Shown: positions 1 through 7,229 of the stretch, in pieces | Position numbering within the stretch: the stretch's first letter is position 1 | Layout of the letters: each line of letters begins with the position of its first letter | Assembly: GCA_020853175.1 (NCBI GenBank) | Contig: JADYZK010000028.1 | Coordinates: 1 to 15,926, forward strand | Length of the DNA: 15,926 nucleotides | Direction of reading: 5' to 3' | Source: Bacteroidales bacterium | GTDB taxonomy: Bacteria; Bacteroidota; Bacteroidia; Bacteroidales; F082 | Program-made: the position numbers and the translations under genes | Notes under the pieces: model-generated | Told to the model about the DNA's origin: nothing | The model's database searches: none | What the model saw: the letters and a program-made list of their open reading frames with translations, nothing else

Positions 1-1
1 C

Positions 2-868
2 TTATTGTTTTACAAACATGGTGGATGCCTGCTTTTTTGGTGTTGCCACTTTTACATGGTACACTCCAAAAGGCAATGAAGAAACATCCAATTGCAATAG
101 TTGACCGCCCCCCAGCATATTTACTTGCTGTTGCTTTACCAACCTGCCTTCGCTGCTGAGCACACTCAACATAATCATATGGCCCACAAACTCTGCCGGA
201 ACGGAAACAAAGAGCTTTGTTGTTGCCGGTACTGGATAGGCGAGAAGTGTTCCATTGTTTGACTCATCAAAGTTTACCAGACGTACGGGGGTGTAGGTAA
301 ACTTTCCATCTTTATCTACCTGTTTTATTCGGTAAAAATTGGCATTCTTCTGGGGGGTAGCATCTACATAGTTATAAGTTGCCGTGCTGTTGCTGTTGCC
401 GCTTGCACTCATGGCACCAATGCGTTGAAAGTCATCACTTGTACTACTTCTCTCGATATCGAAGTAGGCACTGTTTTGTTCTGCTGCTGTTTGCCATTGT
501 AACACAGAAGTGGCTCCTTGTTTGCGGGCTGTAAAAGAAATCCAGGTTACGGGTAATGATCCTTGCGGACGATATACGCTAGCCCATCCATCGCCTTGGC
601 CACCGCCAAAAATGCTGTTGCCTGTCTGGGCAAATGCATTAAAATGCCAGCCATCTCCATTGCCACCGTTGAAAAGCGCATTACCTGACTGAGCAAATGC
701 ATGAAAATGCCAGCCATCTCCATTGCCACCTGTGTAAATATTATTAGCTGACTGCTGGTAGGCATTTTTATGCCAGCCATCGGCAACACCTCCATTAAAA
801 ATGGCATTGTTTTGTGCCTGCACCACCAGACTACCCAACACCATTAGTAAAAGAATAATTTGTTTCAT
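2..868 (-). CDS. Secreted protein with four GGxGDGW repeats and a T9SS C-terminal sorting domain
   Basis: The 288-residue product begins with a clear signal peptide (residues 1-18, MKQIILLLMVLGSLVVQA). Four tandem 21-residue repeats follow (about 21-104), each carrying the core GG-x-(G/A)-D-G-W. A middle beta-rich part (about 105-200) resembles the segment that often precedes a sorting tail (FTARKQGATSVLQWQTAAEQNSAYF region). The last 80 residues (LLAYPVPA..., ending in a basic MFVKQ tail) fit the Por/type A sorting domain that directs outer-membrane export by the type IX system and is cleaved on export. I chose the start at 868 because it gives the signal peptide; the frame stays open upstream but that part overlaps the preceding gene. 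It lies 16 bases after the SUMF1-domain gene, so the two are probably one operon. The role of the repeats is unknown; adhesion or surface binding is a guess. Confidence 0.85.
   Translation of the reverse strand: MKQIILLLMVLGSLVVQAQNNAIFNGGVADGWHKNAYQQSANNIYTGGNGDGWHFHAFAQSGNALFNGGNGDGWHFNAFAQTGNSIFGGGQGDGWASVYRPQGSLPVTWISFTARKQGATSVLQWQTAAEQNSAYFDIERSSTSDDFQRIGAMSASGNSNSTATYNYVDATPQKNANFYRIKQVDKDGKFTYTPVRLVNFDESNNGTLLAYPVPATTKLFVSVPAEFVGHMIMLSVLSSEGRLVKQQQVNMLGGGQLLQLDVSSLPFGVYHVKVATPKKQASTMFVKQ
557..808 (-). repeat. Four 63-bp tandem coding repeats (21-residue GGxGDGW units)
   Basis: The DNA repeats in 63-base units inside the T9SS cargo gene. The DGW triplets fall at residues 30-32, 51-53, 72-74 and 93-95, an exact spacing of 21. 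Units 2 and 3 are the most alike at DNA level, pointing to recent duplication; unit 1 has V-A in place of N-G before D, and unit 4 loses the following H. Confidence 0.85.
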
Positions 869-884
869 GTAACTAAGTTTTGGG

Positions 885-2288
885 TTATTGTGCTGTGCGT
901 ACCAAACGGCCGCCTGCTGCTCCGGTAACGGCATCGTAATAGTAAATGTTTGAATACATAGTAATGGCTCCCCTGTCTGAGGTGCGGGCATTGTCGGCAT
1001 CGCTGTTGAAGGCGCCACCCCGCCATCCATAGGCATTAAAATCTATCCAGCTAGCAACATCTGTGGTGCCTGACGCTGCAAGATACCCATCGCCATGCAC
1101 GTTGTCAGTAAAGGCACGGCCGGGGGTTGTATGTACGCCTATGCAAATTTCGTTCACGTTTCCGCCCATATCCATTAAGCCATAATAGGTGCCGCCACTC
1201 AGCTCACGGGTAGAACCGGTACTCCGGGCAAAAAGTCCGGTACGTGTCATCCGGCCAAGCTGGTTGTTGATGTTGGCATTGGCCATCGCCGGAGAGTTTA
1301 CTGATTCTGTGGCCAAACCAGGATTATTAGTAGATAGTAAATAAAACACCTGAGTGGTGCCCCATACATATTCGTTGGGTACGGCAGGTGTGTTATAACC
1401 ACGACTGGCTTTTTCAAACTCCAGTTCTGTCATGGGGCGCAAGCCACTCCAGTCGGCATGCGCAGCCAGGCGTGCCGTGTTCAGGCTGCCAGTTGCCCGT
1501 TCGGGCTGTTGTGCTACAAGGTTTGGATGTGTGCCGTTGATTTCAGCACTACTGGCAGCATTTGTTGTGGCCCTGGCCTCATCAATATGGTTTAAAAAAT
1601 CCGCATATTGCTGCTGGCTGATTTCGTACTTCATGATCCAGAAAGCATTAAAACCTTTCGGAAAAGCAATGGGTAAAGTGCCACTGGCCGTGCCTGCGCC
1701 ATTGGGATTTAGCGTACCTGCACTGGTACCCAAAGTAATGGCGGCGTTGCTGGCCACTAGGTAGGGCGCTTGTACGGTTCCATTTCGGAAGTTGTATGTT
1801 TCTGTACCGCCACTGCCTAATTGAAAGGAACCCTGCGGAATATAAACCATCTCCAACGCAAATACTCTAATCTCCACTGTTTCATTGTCCAGCAATCCAT
1901 CTGCACCATAATTCCACTGAAGTTTGTTGCCGGTGTAGTTTACGTTGCCAATTCCATTGGTATTGCGGTAAATAAAAGCACCTTTATTATCCGAAGGAAT
2001 GAAAAAAGTTGCACCACTTGCAGGGGTGTTTCCGGTAGAGGAAATGGTGCAATGCCTCCAGTCGCTGGTACCGTTTTTTCTGAACTTTACAAAAATCCAG
2101 GCACCATCGTAGTTGCTTTCGTTGGTGCTGGTACGCCAACTGTTTTCCCAAGCCACATCAAAATTAATCAGCGTAAAATCGCTGACCGTGTTTTGGCCAG
2201 ATAAGTTGGTATTGGAAACGGTAATGTTGTTGGCCCACACACCGCTCATGCAAAGGAGCAGGGTGGCAATAAGGCAAAGTCTTTTCAT
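885..2288 (-). CDS. Secreted SUMF1/FGE-fold protein, probably non-catalytic
   Basis: The 467-residue product has a signal peptide (1-19), an N-terminal beta-sandwich-like domain (about 20-140, with VSNTNLSGQNTVSDFTLINF and WRTSTNESNYDGAWIFVKF) and a C-terminal sulfatase-modifying-factor fold (about 146-467). Family signatures seen are MVYIPQGSFQLGS (147-159), the DWSGLRPMTELEFEKASRG block (279-297), MGGNVNE (374-380, where the family usually has GNVWEW), WRGGAF (422-427) and GGRLVR (459-464). The active-site cysteines of true formylglycine-generating enzymes, expected in the stretch after WRGG, are absent: residues 426-446 read as D/N/A/R/S-rich without cysteine. The fold is therefore more likely used for ligand binding than for oxidising sulfatases; that is inference. 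It is first in a two-gene operon with the downstream T9SS cargo. Confidence 0.88.
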   Translation of the reverse strand: MKRLCLIATLLLCMSGVWANNITVSNTNLSGQNTVSDFTLINFDVAWENSWRTSTNESNYDGAWIFVKFRKNGTSDWRHCTISSTGNTPASGATFFIPSDNKGAFIYRNTNGIGNVNYTGNKLQWNYGADGLLDNETVEIRVFALEMVYIPQGSFQLGSGGTETYNFRNGTVQAPYLVASNAAITLGTSAGTLNPNGAGTASGTLPIAFPKGFNAFWIMKYEISQQQYADFLNHIDEARATTNAASSAEINGTHPNLVAQQPERATGSLNTARLAAHADWSGLRPMTELEFEKASRGYNTPAVPNEYVWGTTQVFYLLSTNNPGLATESVNSPAMANANINNQLGRMTRTGLFARSTGSTRELSGGTYYGLMDMGGNVNEICIGVHTTPGRAFTDNVHGDGYLAASGTTDVASWIDFNAYGWRGGAFNSDADNARTSDRGAITMYSNIYYYDAVTGAAGGRLVRTAQ

Positions 2289-2608
2289 ACAGTTTACTGT
2301 TGTTTCGGCGAATGTATTCTTGACCGCAAAGCCTCCCTATACCGTGAAGGCGGTATATTTAATAAGCTGATGGCAAAAAAAGATTCCGGGCAACAACGCC
2401 TGATTGAAGAGGAAAGCCACTTTAAAACTGTTTGTTTCCTGCAAAGTCGCCTGCAATGCGAGTTGCGCATTGAAGTTGGCTTATTTGATTTCACTTTCTG
2501 GGCATGAAAGAAATGGAAGGCGATACTTGATGCTATAGTCACCGATGTTTTATTGCTACGCAATCAGCTTTGAGGGAGCCGTTGCTGGAAAGTAAACTTA
2601 GGACACCT

Positions 2609-2625
2609 TCGCAGGCCTCCGGGCC
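2609..2625 (-). repeat. Degenerate inverted copy of the REP-like palindrome
   Basis: This stretch matches the reverse complement of the core of the palindrome found at 2690-2725 with about one difference (ccggg for cccgg). It lies about 70 bases from the direct copy and points the other way. Confidence 0.5.
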
Positions 2626-2689
2626 AGAGAATAGTGGTTACTACACTTACGGTGAAAGCTGTTGCCTGTTGTAGTGTTGGCAGAGTAAC

Positions 2690-2725
2690 GTGCCCGTCAC
2701 AGGCCGGGAGGCCTGCGACAGTTTG
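2690..2725 (+). repeat. REP-like palindromic repeat, copy 1
   Basis: A 36-base sequence identical to 3408-3443. Its core caggcc-GGGA-ggcctg forms a six-base-pair stem with a GGGA loop, extended by gtc/gac after one mismatch. Similarity to copy 2 continues weakly on the right (ggttgc, then tagcca). The two copies bracket the lipoprotein gene. Confidence 0.7.
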
Positions 2726-2779
2726 AGGGTTGCCTTTACCTAGCCACAGAGGTCTTAGTTTTCAATATACATTTAAGAA

Positions 2780-3340
2780 TTATTGATTGACAATCGTCAT
2801 GGATTTCGCTACCGAGTCGAAGAGGCTTCTATATCGGGCTGCATCTTTGGCCTGCGTGCCGGCAGTGATGATGTACGCAATCCCATTTTTTGGAAAAATG
2901 TAGCAGACGAGTTTCGATTTGATGCCTTGTGGCTCCAAATAACAACTATACCATGCGCCTTTCAAATCACCAGCTGAGATGTCGCCTCGTGATAGTAGCT
3001 CAGCACTGGGTATAGCTTTCTGAATTGACTCGATTGATTTTTCACGGTATTCTGCCAAACTTAGACTCTGCATGTGCTCCGTGGTTACATTAATATTCGT
3101 GTTTGGATCATCTTGGGTTTTGGGAGCCGATAAAAAATAATAATCTACCCCATACACCGTTCGCTGTGTCGTCGTCCAACCATTTGGAACATATAAATGG
3201 TAGTTTTCTTTGCCTGCGTTCATGTTTTTTGCCGAGGGCACATTAGCTGCAATTTCATCAGCAGCTTTACGATACTTACTTTTTGTATTGCATGAAACAG
3301 CTAATAACAAAATAAAGATGGATATAAATGTGTTTCTCAT
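2780..3340 (-). CDS. DcrB/PsbP-like lipoprotein
   Basis: The 186-residue product carries a type II signal peptide with lipobox LAVSC (Cys17), so it should be lipid-anchored. The mature part resembles DcrB/PsbP (DUF1795) proteins: a YHLYVPNGW opening near residue 47, a middle strand FLSAPKTQDDPNTNINV and a helix SLAEYREKSIESIQKAI, then GAWYSCYLEPQG and the paired strands KLVCYIFPKNGIAYIITAGT, ending with a helix ARYRSLFDSVAKSM. This pattern of strands around an xxAEYxxKS helix is typical of that fold, but sequence identity is low and the role is unknown. The gene stands alone, between two direct REP-like repeats, with no obvious operon partner. Confidence 0.75.
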   Translation of the reverse strand: MRNTFISIFILLLAVSCNTKSKYRKAADEIAANVPSAKNMNAGKENYHLYVPNGWTTTQRTVYGVDYYFLSAPKTQDDPNTNINVTTEHMQSLSLAEYREKSIESIQKAIPSAELLSRGDISAGDLKGAWYSCYLEPQGIKSKLVCYIFPKNGIAYIITAGTQAKDAARYRSLFDSVAKSMTIVNQ

Positions 3341-3407
3341 TTAGTCAGTTTTGATGTTTGGAGACACGAATTTGAGAATGTGTGCACTAAATTGCCACTA
3401 ACTCAAT

Positions 3408-3443
3408 GTGCCCGTCACAGGCCGGGAGGCCTGCGACAGTTTG
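3408..3443 (+). repeat. REP-like palindromic repeat, copy 2
   Basis: Identical over 36 bases to 2690-2725 and in the same orientation, 718 bases away, downstream in plus-strand terms of the lipoprotein gene. Confidence 0.7.
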
Positions 3444-3482
3444 TGGGTTGCTTTGGCATAGCCAAGGCTTTTAACCTTTCCT

Positions 3483-3664
3483 GGTGCAAGTGTTCTGCGA
3501 AGCAGGTCACTTGCACTAGTTTACATTGTCCCGATTGTATCGTGCATGTAGCACAAGCTTTACATTACTGGCTGCGCCGCTATTGGTTTGTCTTATTTCA
3601 TCCGGACACAGTCCGGCAGGATTGAAAAGTCACAAGTGATCCGCTTGGGCGGAACACTTGCGCC
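3483..3664. repeat. Inverted repeat pair of about 32 bases around a spacer
   Basis: The left arm (3483-3513) and the reverse complement of the right arm (3633-3664) agree at roughly 26 of 32 positions (pattern gg-y-gcaagtgttc-y-gc...cacttg). Between them lies a small perfect hairpin ccggac-aca-gtccgg (3602-3616). The right arm overlaps the 3' end of the 59-codon ORF. This non-coding stretch from 3341 to 3629 otherwise holds only REP-like copy 2. Confidence 0.6.
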
Positions 3665-3809
3665 AGATGGGGGCATTTGTCTGTTTTGTAAATAATTGAG
3701 GTGTGTATTTCAGAATTTCCCTTGAATATGTATCAACCGATTCACCTACTATATCCATTGGTTTTATTTTACCGCTTAAAATCGCCTTTAATCTATTCAG
3801 ATTGCTCAT
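3630..3809 (-). CDS. Small 59-aa protein coupled to the upstream nuclease gene
   Basis: The ATG at 3809 overlaps the TGA of the nuclease gene (ATGA), the usual sign of translational coupling. The product begins MSNLNRLKAILSGKIKPMDI and continues VGESVDTYSREILKYTPQLF, which looks like real, helix-rich protein. The last 15 or so residues (APIWRKCSAQADHL) are encoded by the right arm of the inverted repeat at 3483-3664, so the natural 3' end may have been replaced by repeat sequence. I do not recognise the family. It could be a partner of the nuclease or a truncated remnant of a longer gene. Confidence 0.6.
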   Translation of the reverse strand: MSNLNRLKAILSGKIKPMDIVGESVDTYSREILKYTPQLFTKQTNAPIWRKCSAQADHL

Positions 3810-5008
3810 ACTTTGTATTTTGTGATGTCTACCATAGAACCTTTCTCTATTTGTGGTTGAGCCAATAAATATTTGTTGTCCCGATTATGAATGACTACAT
3901 GCCAATACATTCTGTCCTCATTCTCTGTTGTCCAAAAGTTTTTCACTAATGGTTCAAACTCCTTGTAAGGAATCAAGAATAGTTTGTCGGGCGAACCACA
4001 ACCGAAGGAAACGTAAGCATTGTCCAAGGTTTTTAAAAAGTCATTTTGATGTGGGTGAAATGCAAACCAAAACTTTTCATGCTGTCCTTGTTTATGTGGT
4101 TTTGAAATAGCACAAATTAGTCCGATTGTTTTGTCTTTGTTTGTGTATGAAATTCTTGTTTGCTTAATAAAATTGATGTTCAGTTTTGCTGTAATTCTTG
4201 TTAAGCATTGTTCGTGAAAGTTAACAGGAGTAGCTTTGTCCTCAGAAGTTTTTCGCTTTTTCTTTTCGGTTGGAAGCTCTTCAATTTCTTCAATTTCCTC
4301 TTCTGTTTGTTCGGCAAGTTGAAGGTCTTTTGAAGTCAAGAATATTAGCTCAATTAGCTTATCAATTCTTGTGTATTCCCTTGGTTTTAGAAGTTCATTA
4401 ATTTGTTGAATTGTTTTTGTGTCATTTAAAGTTTCTTTTAAGCTCAAAAGTTTAAGCAAAGAATCAGTGCTTAATAAACGAATGTCCCAGGCGTGTTGCG
4501 AACCTCTAATTTGAGCTTCAAGGTCGCCTGTGTCCTGTCGTCCAACAACTATTAAAATCGAAGATTGTATTTTGTTTATTCGGTTTTGTTCAATTAGTTT
4601 TCTGCGGTATTCGGCAATGGTGTCAAGATTTATTCTGTAAGCATCAGTTGTCTTAACTTCTAGAACCAAACTATGTCCTTCCGTTGAAGTCCAAATTCCG
4701 TCAAAACCAATGTCGTTTTGCTTGCCTCTGTAAAGTCCGTGCTCAATTTTAAAACCGAGTCGTGTCCCAATTTGATTGATGATGTCTTGTAATGCAAGTC
4801 CACTATCTGTAAAACCATCAGTTAAACAGTTATCGGCAAATTGCTTTAACAGCAATGAAGGAACTTGGTCAAGCAGGTCGCGAAATTCTATTGATGTTAC
4901 GTTATTGTCTTTTAGTTTACCGTCACCAGCAAATGCAAGAATTTGGGAAAGTGATTTTGAGTCAAATGTCCCTTTACTTTTTGCCCAAATTTCTGATATG
5001 CTATTCAT
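3806..5008 (-). CDS. PD-(D/E)XK-fold nuclease-like protein (restriction endonuclease-like)
   Basis: The 400-residue product contains a recognisable PD-(D/E)XK core: GFDGIW with Asp103, then LVLEVKT with Glu117 and Lys119, followed by ILIVVGRQ and WDIRLLSTDSLLKLL, the strand-helix pattern of Mrr/restriction-like nucleases. An acidic then basic linker (about 237-258, EEEIEEIEELPTEKKKRK) leads to a C-terminal domain (265-400) rich in aromatic residues (FWFAFHPHQ, MYWHVVIHN) that I do not recognise; it could bind DNA or modified bases. The gene is visibly AT-rich compared with the hydrolase operon next door and ends in an ATGA overlap with a 59-codon ORF. A decayed cassette-type core site may lie upstream (5049-5063). 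Defence or restriction is likely from the fold, but the target is unknown. Confidence 0.75.
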   Translation of the reverse strand: MNSISEIWAKSKGTFDSKSLSQILAFAGDGKLKDNNVTSIEFRDLLDQVPSLLLKQFADNCLTDGFTDSGLALQDIINQIGTRLGFKIEHGLYRGKQNDIGFDGIWTSTEGHSLVLEVKTTDAYRINLDTIAEYRRKLIEQNRINKIQSSILIVVGRQDTGDLEAQIRGSQHAWDIRLLSTDSLLKLLSLKETLNDTKTIQQINELLKPREYTRIDKLIELIFLTSKDLQLAEQTEEEIEEIEELPTEKKKRKTSEDKATPVNFHEQCLTRITAKLNINFIKQTRISYTNKDKTIGLICAISKPHKQGQHEKFWFAFHPHQNDFLKTLDNAYVSFGCGSPDKLFLIPYKEFEPLVKNFWTTENEDRMYWHVVIHNRDNKYLLAQPQIEKGSMVDITKYKV

Positions 5009-5048
5009 ATTTTGTTTGTCGTTTTTGTCATGTTGTGTGGTCGTCTAA

Positions 5049-5063
5049 GGTTGCAGCTATCAC
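5049..5063 (-). repeat. Possible degenerate cassette core site upstream of the nuclease gene
   Basis: The sequence ggttgcagctatcac resembles the cassette starts found later: ggttgcaggcaac at 15839, gcttgcagctaac at 9768 and gcttgcagccaac at 10518. It lies about 40 bases before the nuclease start, in the same orientation as in the array. It differs at the crossover (tcac for aac), and I find no matching partner after the gene. Confidence 0.3.
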
Positions 5064-5085
5064 GTAAATATATGCTACTCCTTTT

Positions 5086-5140
5086 AAAAAAGGCCTAACG
5101 CAACATCATTGATAGTCAACACTGTTGTATTAGGCCTTTT
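5086..5140. terminator. Inverted repeat with flanking A/T runs, terminator-like
   Basis: The arms aaaaggcctaacgcaaca and tgttgtattaggcctttt pair with two mismatches across a 17-base loop, with T runs on both strands. It lies between divergent genes (5008 minus and 5317 plus), where a terminator is not expected. The arms also resemble classical attC ends (gcctaac ... ttaggc), so a relic recombination site is an alternative. Confidence 0.5.
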
Positions 5141-5316
5141 GTATTGTTTATTAGTGCAATACACTTTTTAATGTAGGGGTAAAATCACTGGCACTTCCCA
5201 TCTGCCATCCCTTCCCAACCTCCCCCAAAAAAAATATTTTCAAAAAAAGTTCCTCCAGCCGGTAACAATTACACGACTGCTGTATCCAAACAGCAAACAA
5301 TCAAACATCAGTCGTT

Positions 5317-6153
5317 ATGAAAAAGGTATTTCTCCTTGTTGTTGCCAGTTTGCTGGTGAGTGTACAGTTGGTAAAAGCCAACCCCGCATTTAGTGTAACC
5401 GTGGTGGGTAAGGGTGAGCCCGTGTTGTTTTTTCCCGGCTTTGCCTGCCCCGGTGAGCTGTGGCAGGAAACCGTAGCCGAGCTCTCCAAACAGTACGAAT
5501 GTCACGTGTTTACCTTCGCCGGTTTTGGTACAGTGCCGCCCATAGAAAAGCCCTGGCTGCCTAAAATACAAGCTGCCGCTATGGAGTATGTGCAGCAAAA
5601 GCAATTGCACAAAGCTGTGCTGGTAGGCCACAGCCTTGGCGGTACACTGGCCTTGTGGATGGCCGCCACCAAACCGGAACTCTTTGCCAAAGTAATAGCC
5701 ATTGATGCGCTGCCCTGCAACGGTGCTGTAATGATGCCTAACTACAATGCGGCGGCCATGAGCTACGACAACCCCTATAGCCGGCAAATGCTGCAGCAGG
5801 ATTCGGCCAGCTTTAGAGCAGCGGCGGCACAGCAGGCGGCCTTTATGATGAAACCCCAACACCGGCAGCAGCAGGTAGTGAACTGGATGATGCAGGCCGA
5901 CCGCAATACCTACGTGTATGGCTACATCGATTTGCTGAAAGTGGATTTGCGCAAAGACATGGCCAACATAACCATACCCGTTGTAATATTGGCTGCTACT
6001 TCTCCTTCAAAAGCGATGGTAGAAAAAACATACAATGAGCAATATGCCCTGCTGGCCAACAAGCAAATATTCTATGCCGATCAATCGGCTCACTTTATTA
6101 TGTACGATCAGCCGGAATGGATGATGCAGCAGCTCAAACAAAACCTTCAGTAA
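5317..6153 (+). CDS. Secreted alpha/beta hydrolase
   Basis: The 278-residue product has a signal peptide (1-21) and a single alpha/beta-hydrolase domain. The oxyanion-hole region is FFPGFACPGELW (38-49), the nucleophile elbow GHSLGG puts Ser106 at the active site, and His259 in QSAHF is the likely catalytic base. The acid after strand 6 is not obvious, since IPVVILAATSPSKAM (220-234) lacks Asp. The substrate cannot be read from sequence; esterase or acylhydrolase activity in the periplasm is likely. The next gene, a sigma factor, begins at the base after the stop codon, so the two are co-transcribed and perhaps functionally linked. About 300 bases upstream are gene-free. Confidence 0.88.
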   Translation: MKKVFLLVVASLLVSVQLVKANPAFSVTVVGKGEPVLFFPGFACPGELWQETVAELSKQYECHVFTFAGFGTVPPIEKPWLPKIQAAAMEYVQQKQLHKAVLVGHSLGGTLALWMAATKPELFAKVIAIDALPCNGAVMMPNYNAAAMSYDNPYSRQMLQQDSASFRAAAAQQAAFMMKPQHRQQQVVNWMMQADRNTYVYGYIDLLKVDLRKDMANITIPVVILAATSPSKAMVEKTYNEQYALLANKQIFYADQSAHFIMYDQPEWMMQQLKQNLQ

Positions 6154-6639
6154 GTGTCGCAGCAATACCAGTTTGAACAAATTTATAACGCCCATTACAG
6201 CAGTGTGTACCGCTTGTGCAAGGGCTATTTCAACGGCGACGATGCCACGGCGAGTGATGCTGCACAAGAGGTGTTTATAAAAGTGTGGCAACACCTGCCC
6301 AACTTTCGGCACGATGCCAACCTGGGCACATGGATATACCGCATTGCTGTAAATACTTGTTTGCTGCAATTGCGCAAGCCGGTTAGTAAAAAAGAAATTC
6401 GTACCGACCGGCTACCCGATGTAGCAGCAGAGGCGTACAACCCCGCACAAGAAGAACGCCTGCAAAAAATGTATGCCTGCATACAACAACTGGATGCGGC
6501 CAACAGGGTAGTGGTGCTCATGATGCTCGAACAGGTAGCCTATGAGCAAATAGCCGAAGTGGTAGGTATTTCTGCCGATACACTCCGGGTGCGTATTCAC
6601 CGTATTAAAAAACAATTAGCCACCTGCGTACAGTTATGA
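6154..6639 (+). CDS. ECF-type RNA polymerase sigma factor
   Basis: The 161-residue product has the two sigma-70 domains of the extracytoplasmic-function group. Region 2 (about 7-75) contains DAAQEVFIKVW (35-45) and the LGTWIYRIAVN promoter-opening helix; region 4 (about 105-155) contains the VAYEQIAEVVGISADTLRVRIHRIKKQL helix-turn-helix that contacts the -35 element. The start is GTG at 6154, immediately after the hydrolase stop, which keeps full region 2. Its own stop overlaps the ATG of the next gene (ATGA). The downstream membrane protein probably controls it; no canonical anti-sigma motif is visible. Confidence 0.92.
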   Translation: MSQQYQFEQIYNAHYSSVYRLCKGYFNGDDATASDAAQEVFIKVWQHLPNFRHDANLGTWIYRIAVNTCLLQLRKPVSKKEIRTDRLPDVAAEAYNPAQEERLQKMYACIQQLDAANRVVVLMMLEQVAYEQIAEVVGISADTLRVRIHRIKKQLATCVQL

Positions 6640-7229
6640 ATCAGATAGACGAACTCCAACAATTGTGGCAGGATCAGCCTGCCGCCAAGCCAGCTGCCAA
6701 TGCTATGGCCCGCATTATGCAAAAAGCCGCACAGCAGCAACGTGCAGTACGTTTGCGCCATATTTCCACCATGATTATACTGGGCGTTACCATTGCCGTA
6801 TTGCTATGGTTTTTTCTCCGCTATGCCGGCAATGCAGGTACTACATTTACCACAGGCATGTTCATGATGATGGGAAGCTTGCTGGTAAGGGTACTCACAG
6901 AGTATATTAGTTTCCGGCGTTTTCAGCGGCTGTCGGTGTTGCATCAGCTCAAGTCATTTCAACAGGAGCTGCTGCATTTTTATCAGTGGCGGTTTCGCAT
7001 ACATACCATTGCCACTCCGGTTTTGTACGGGTTGTATATCATCGGGTTTGTATTGCTGCTGCCAGTGTTTTATCAGCAGTTTTCCCGTGGCTTTTTTGCC
7101 TACATACTTGTTTCAGGGTTTGGCTTTTTGGCAGTATTTGCCTGGCGGCTGCGCAAAGAAATGCAGCAGGAACTGAAGCTGCTGACCGCACTTCGGCAAT
7201 CGGTGAGGTCAATGGATGATGCCGATTAA
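6636..7229 (+). CDS. Four-helix membrane protein, putative anti-sigma partner
   Basis: The 197-residue product has a short cytoplasmic N-terminus starting MNQIDELQQLWQDQP, a form common in regulators encoded after Bacteroidota ECF sigma genes. Four hydrophobic segments follow, at about 43-62, 69-88, 124-146 and 152-171, then a charged tail (RLRKEMQQELKLLTALRQ). The ATGA overlap with the sigma gene implies coupled translation and a fixed ratio of the two. An anti-sigma role is inferred from position and topology only; no zinc-binding ZAS motif is present. Confidence 0.7.
   Translation: MNQIDELQQLWQDQPAAKPAANAMARIMQKAAQQQRAVRLRHISTMIILGVTIAVLLWFFLRYAGNAGTTFTTGMFMMMGSLLVRVLTEYISFRRFQRLSVLHQLKSFQQELLHFYQWRFRIHTIATPVLYGLYIIGFVLLLPVFYQQFSRGFFAYILVSGFGFLAVFAWRLRKEMQQELKLLTALRQSVRSMDDAD

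Larger units (their letters stand above)
2289..2779. other. Intergenic region with possible coding relic and REP-like copies
   Basis: No intact gene is convincing here. On the plus strand about 2320-2505 reads open as protein-like sequence (LDRKASLYREGG, then FNKLMAKKDSGQQRLIEEE, ending FDFTFWA before TGA) but has no good start and no family I recognise; it may be the tail of a decayed gene. The right half (2605-2746) holds one inverted, imperfect copy and one direct copy of the REP-like palindrome described at 2690-2725. Confidence 0.4.

Noticed and set aside
557..808. Regularly spaced repeats that might suggest a CRISPR array
   Set aside because: The period is exactly 63 bases with no variable spacers, and it is in frame within a gene with a signal peptide; these are protein repeats.
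1821..2204. Plus-strand open frame inside the SUMF1-domain gene
   Set aside because: Shadow of the minus-strand gene, with low-complexity translation and no family features.
2294..2563. Minus-strand 89-codon frame
   Set aside because: The translation is rich in unusual composition and has no domain; the plus strand looks somewhat more protein-like here, and neither is an intact gene.
5308..5862. Long minus-strand open frame opposite the hydrolase
   Set aside because: It is antisense to a clear alpha/beta hydrolase with signal peptide and GHSLGG motif; its translation has no domain character.
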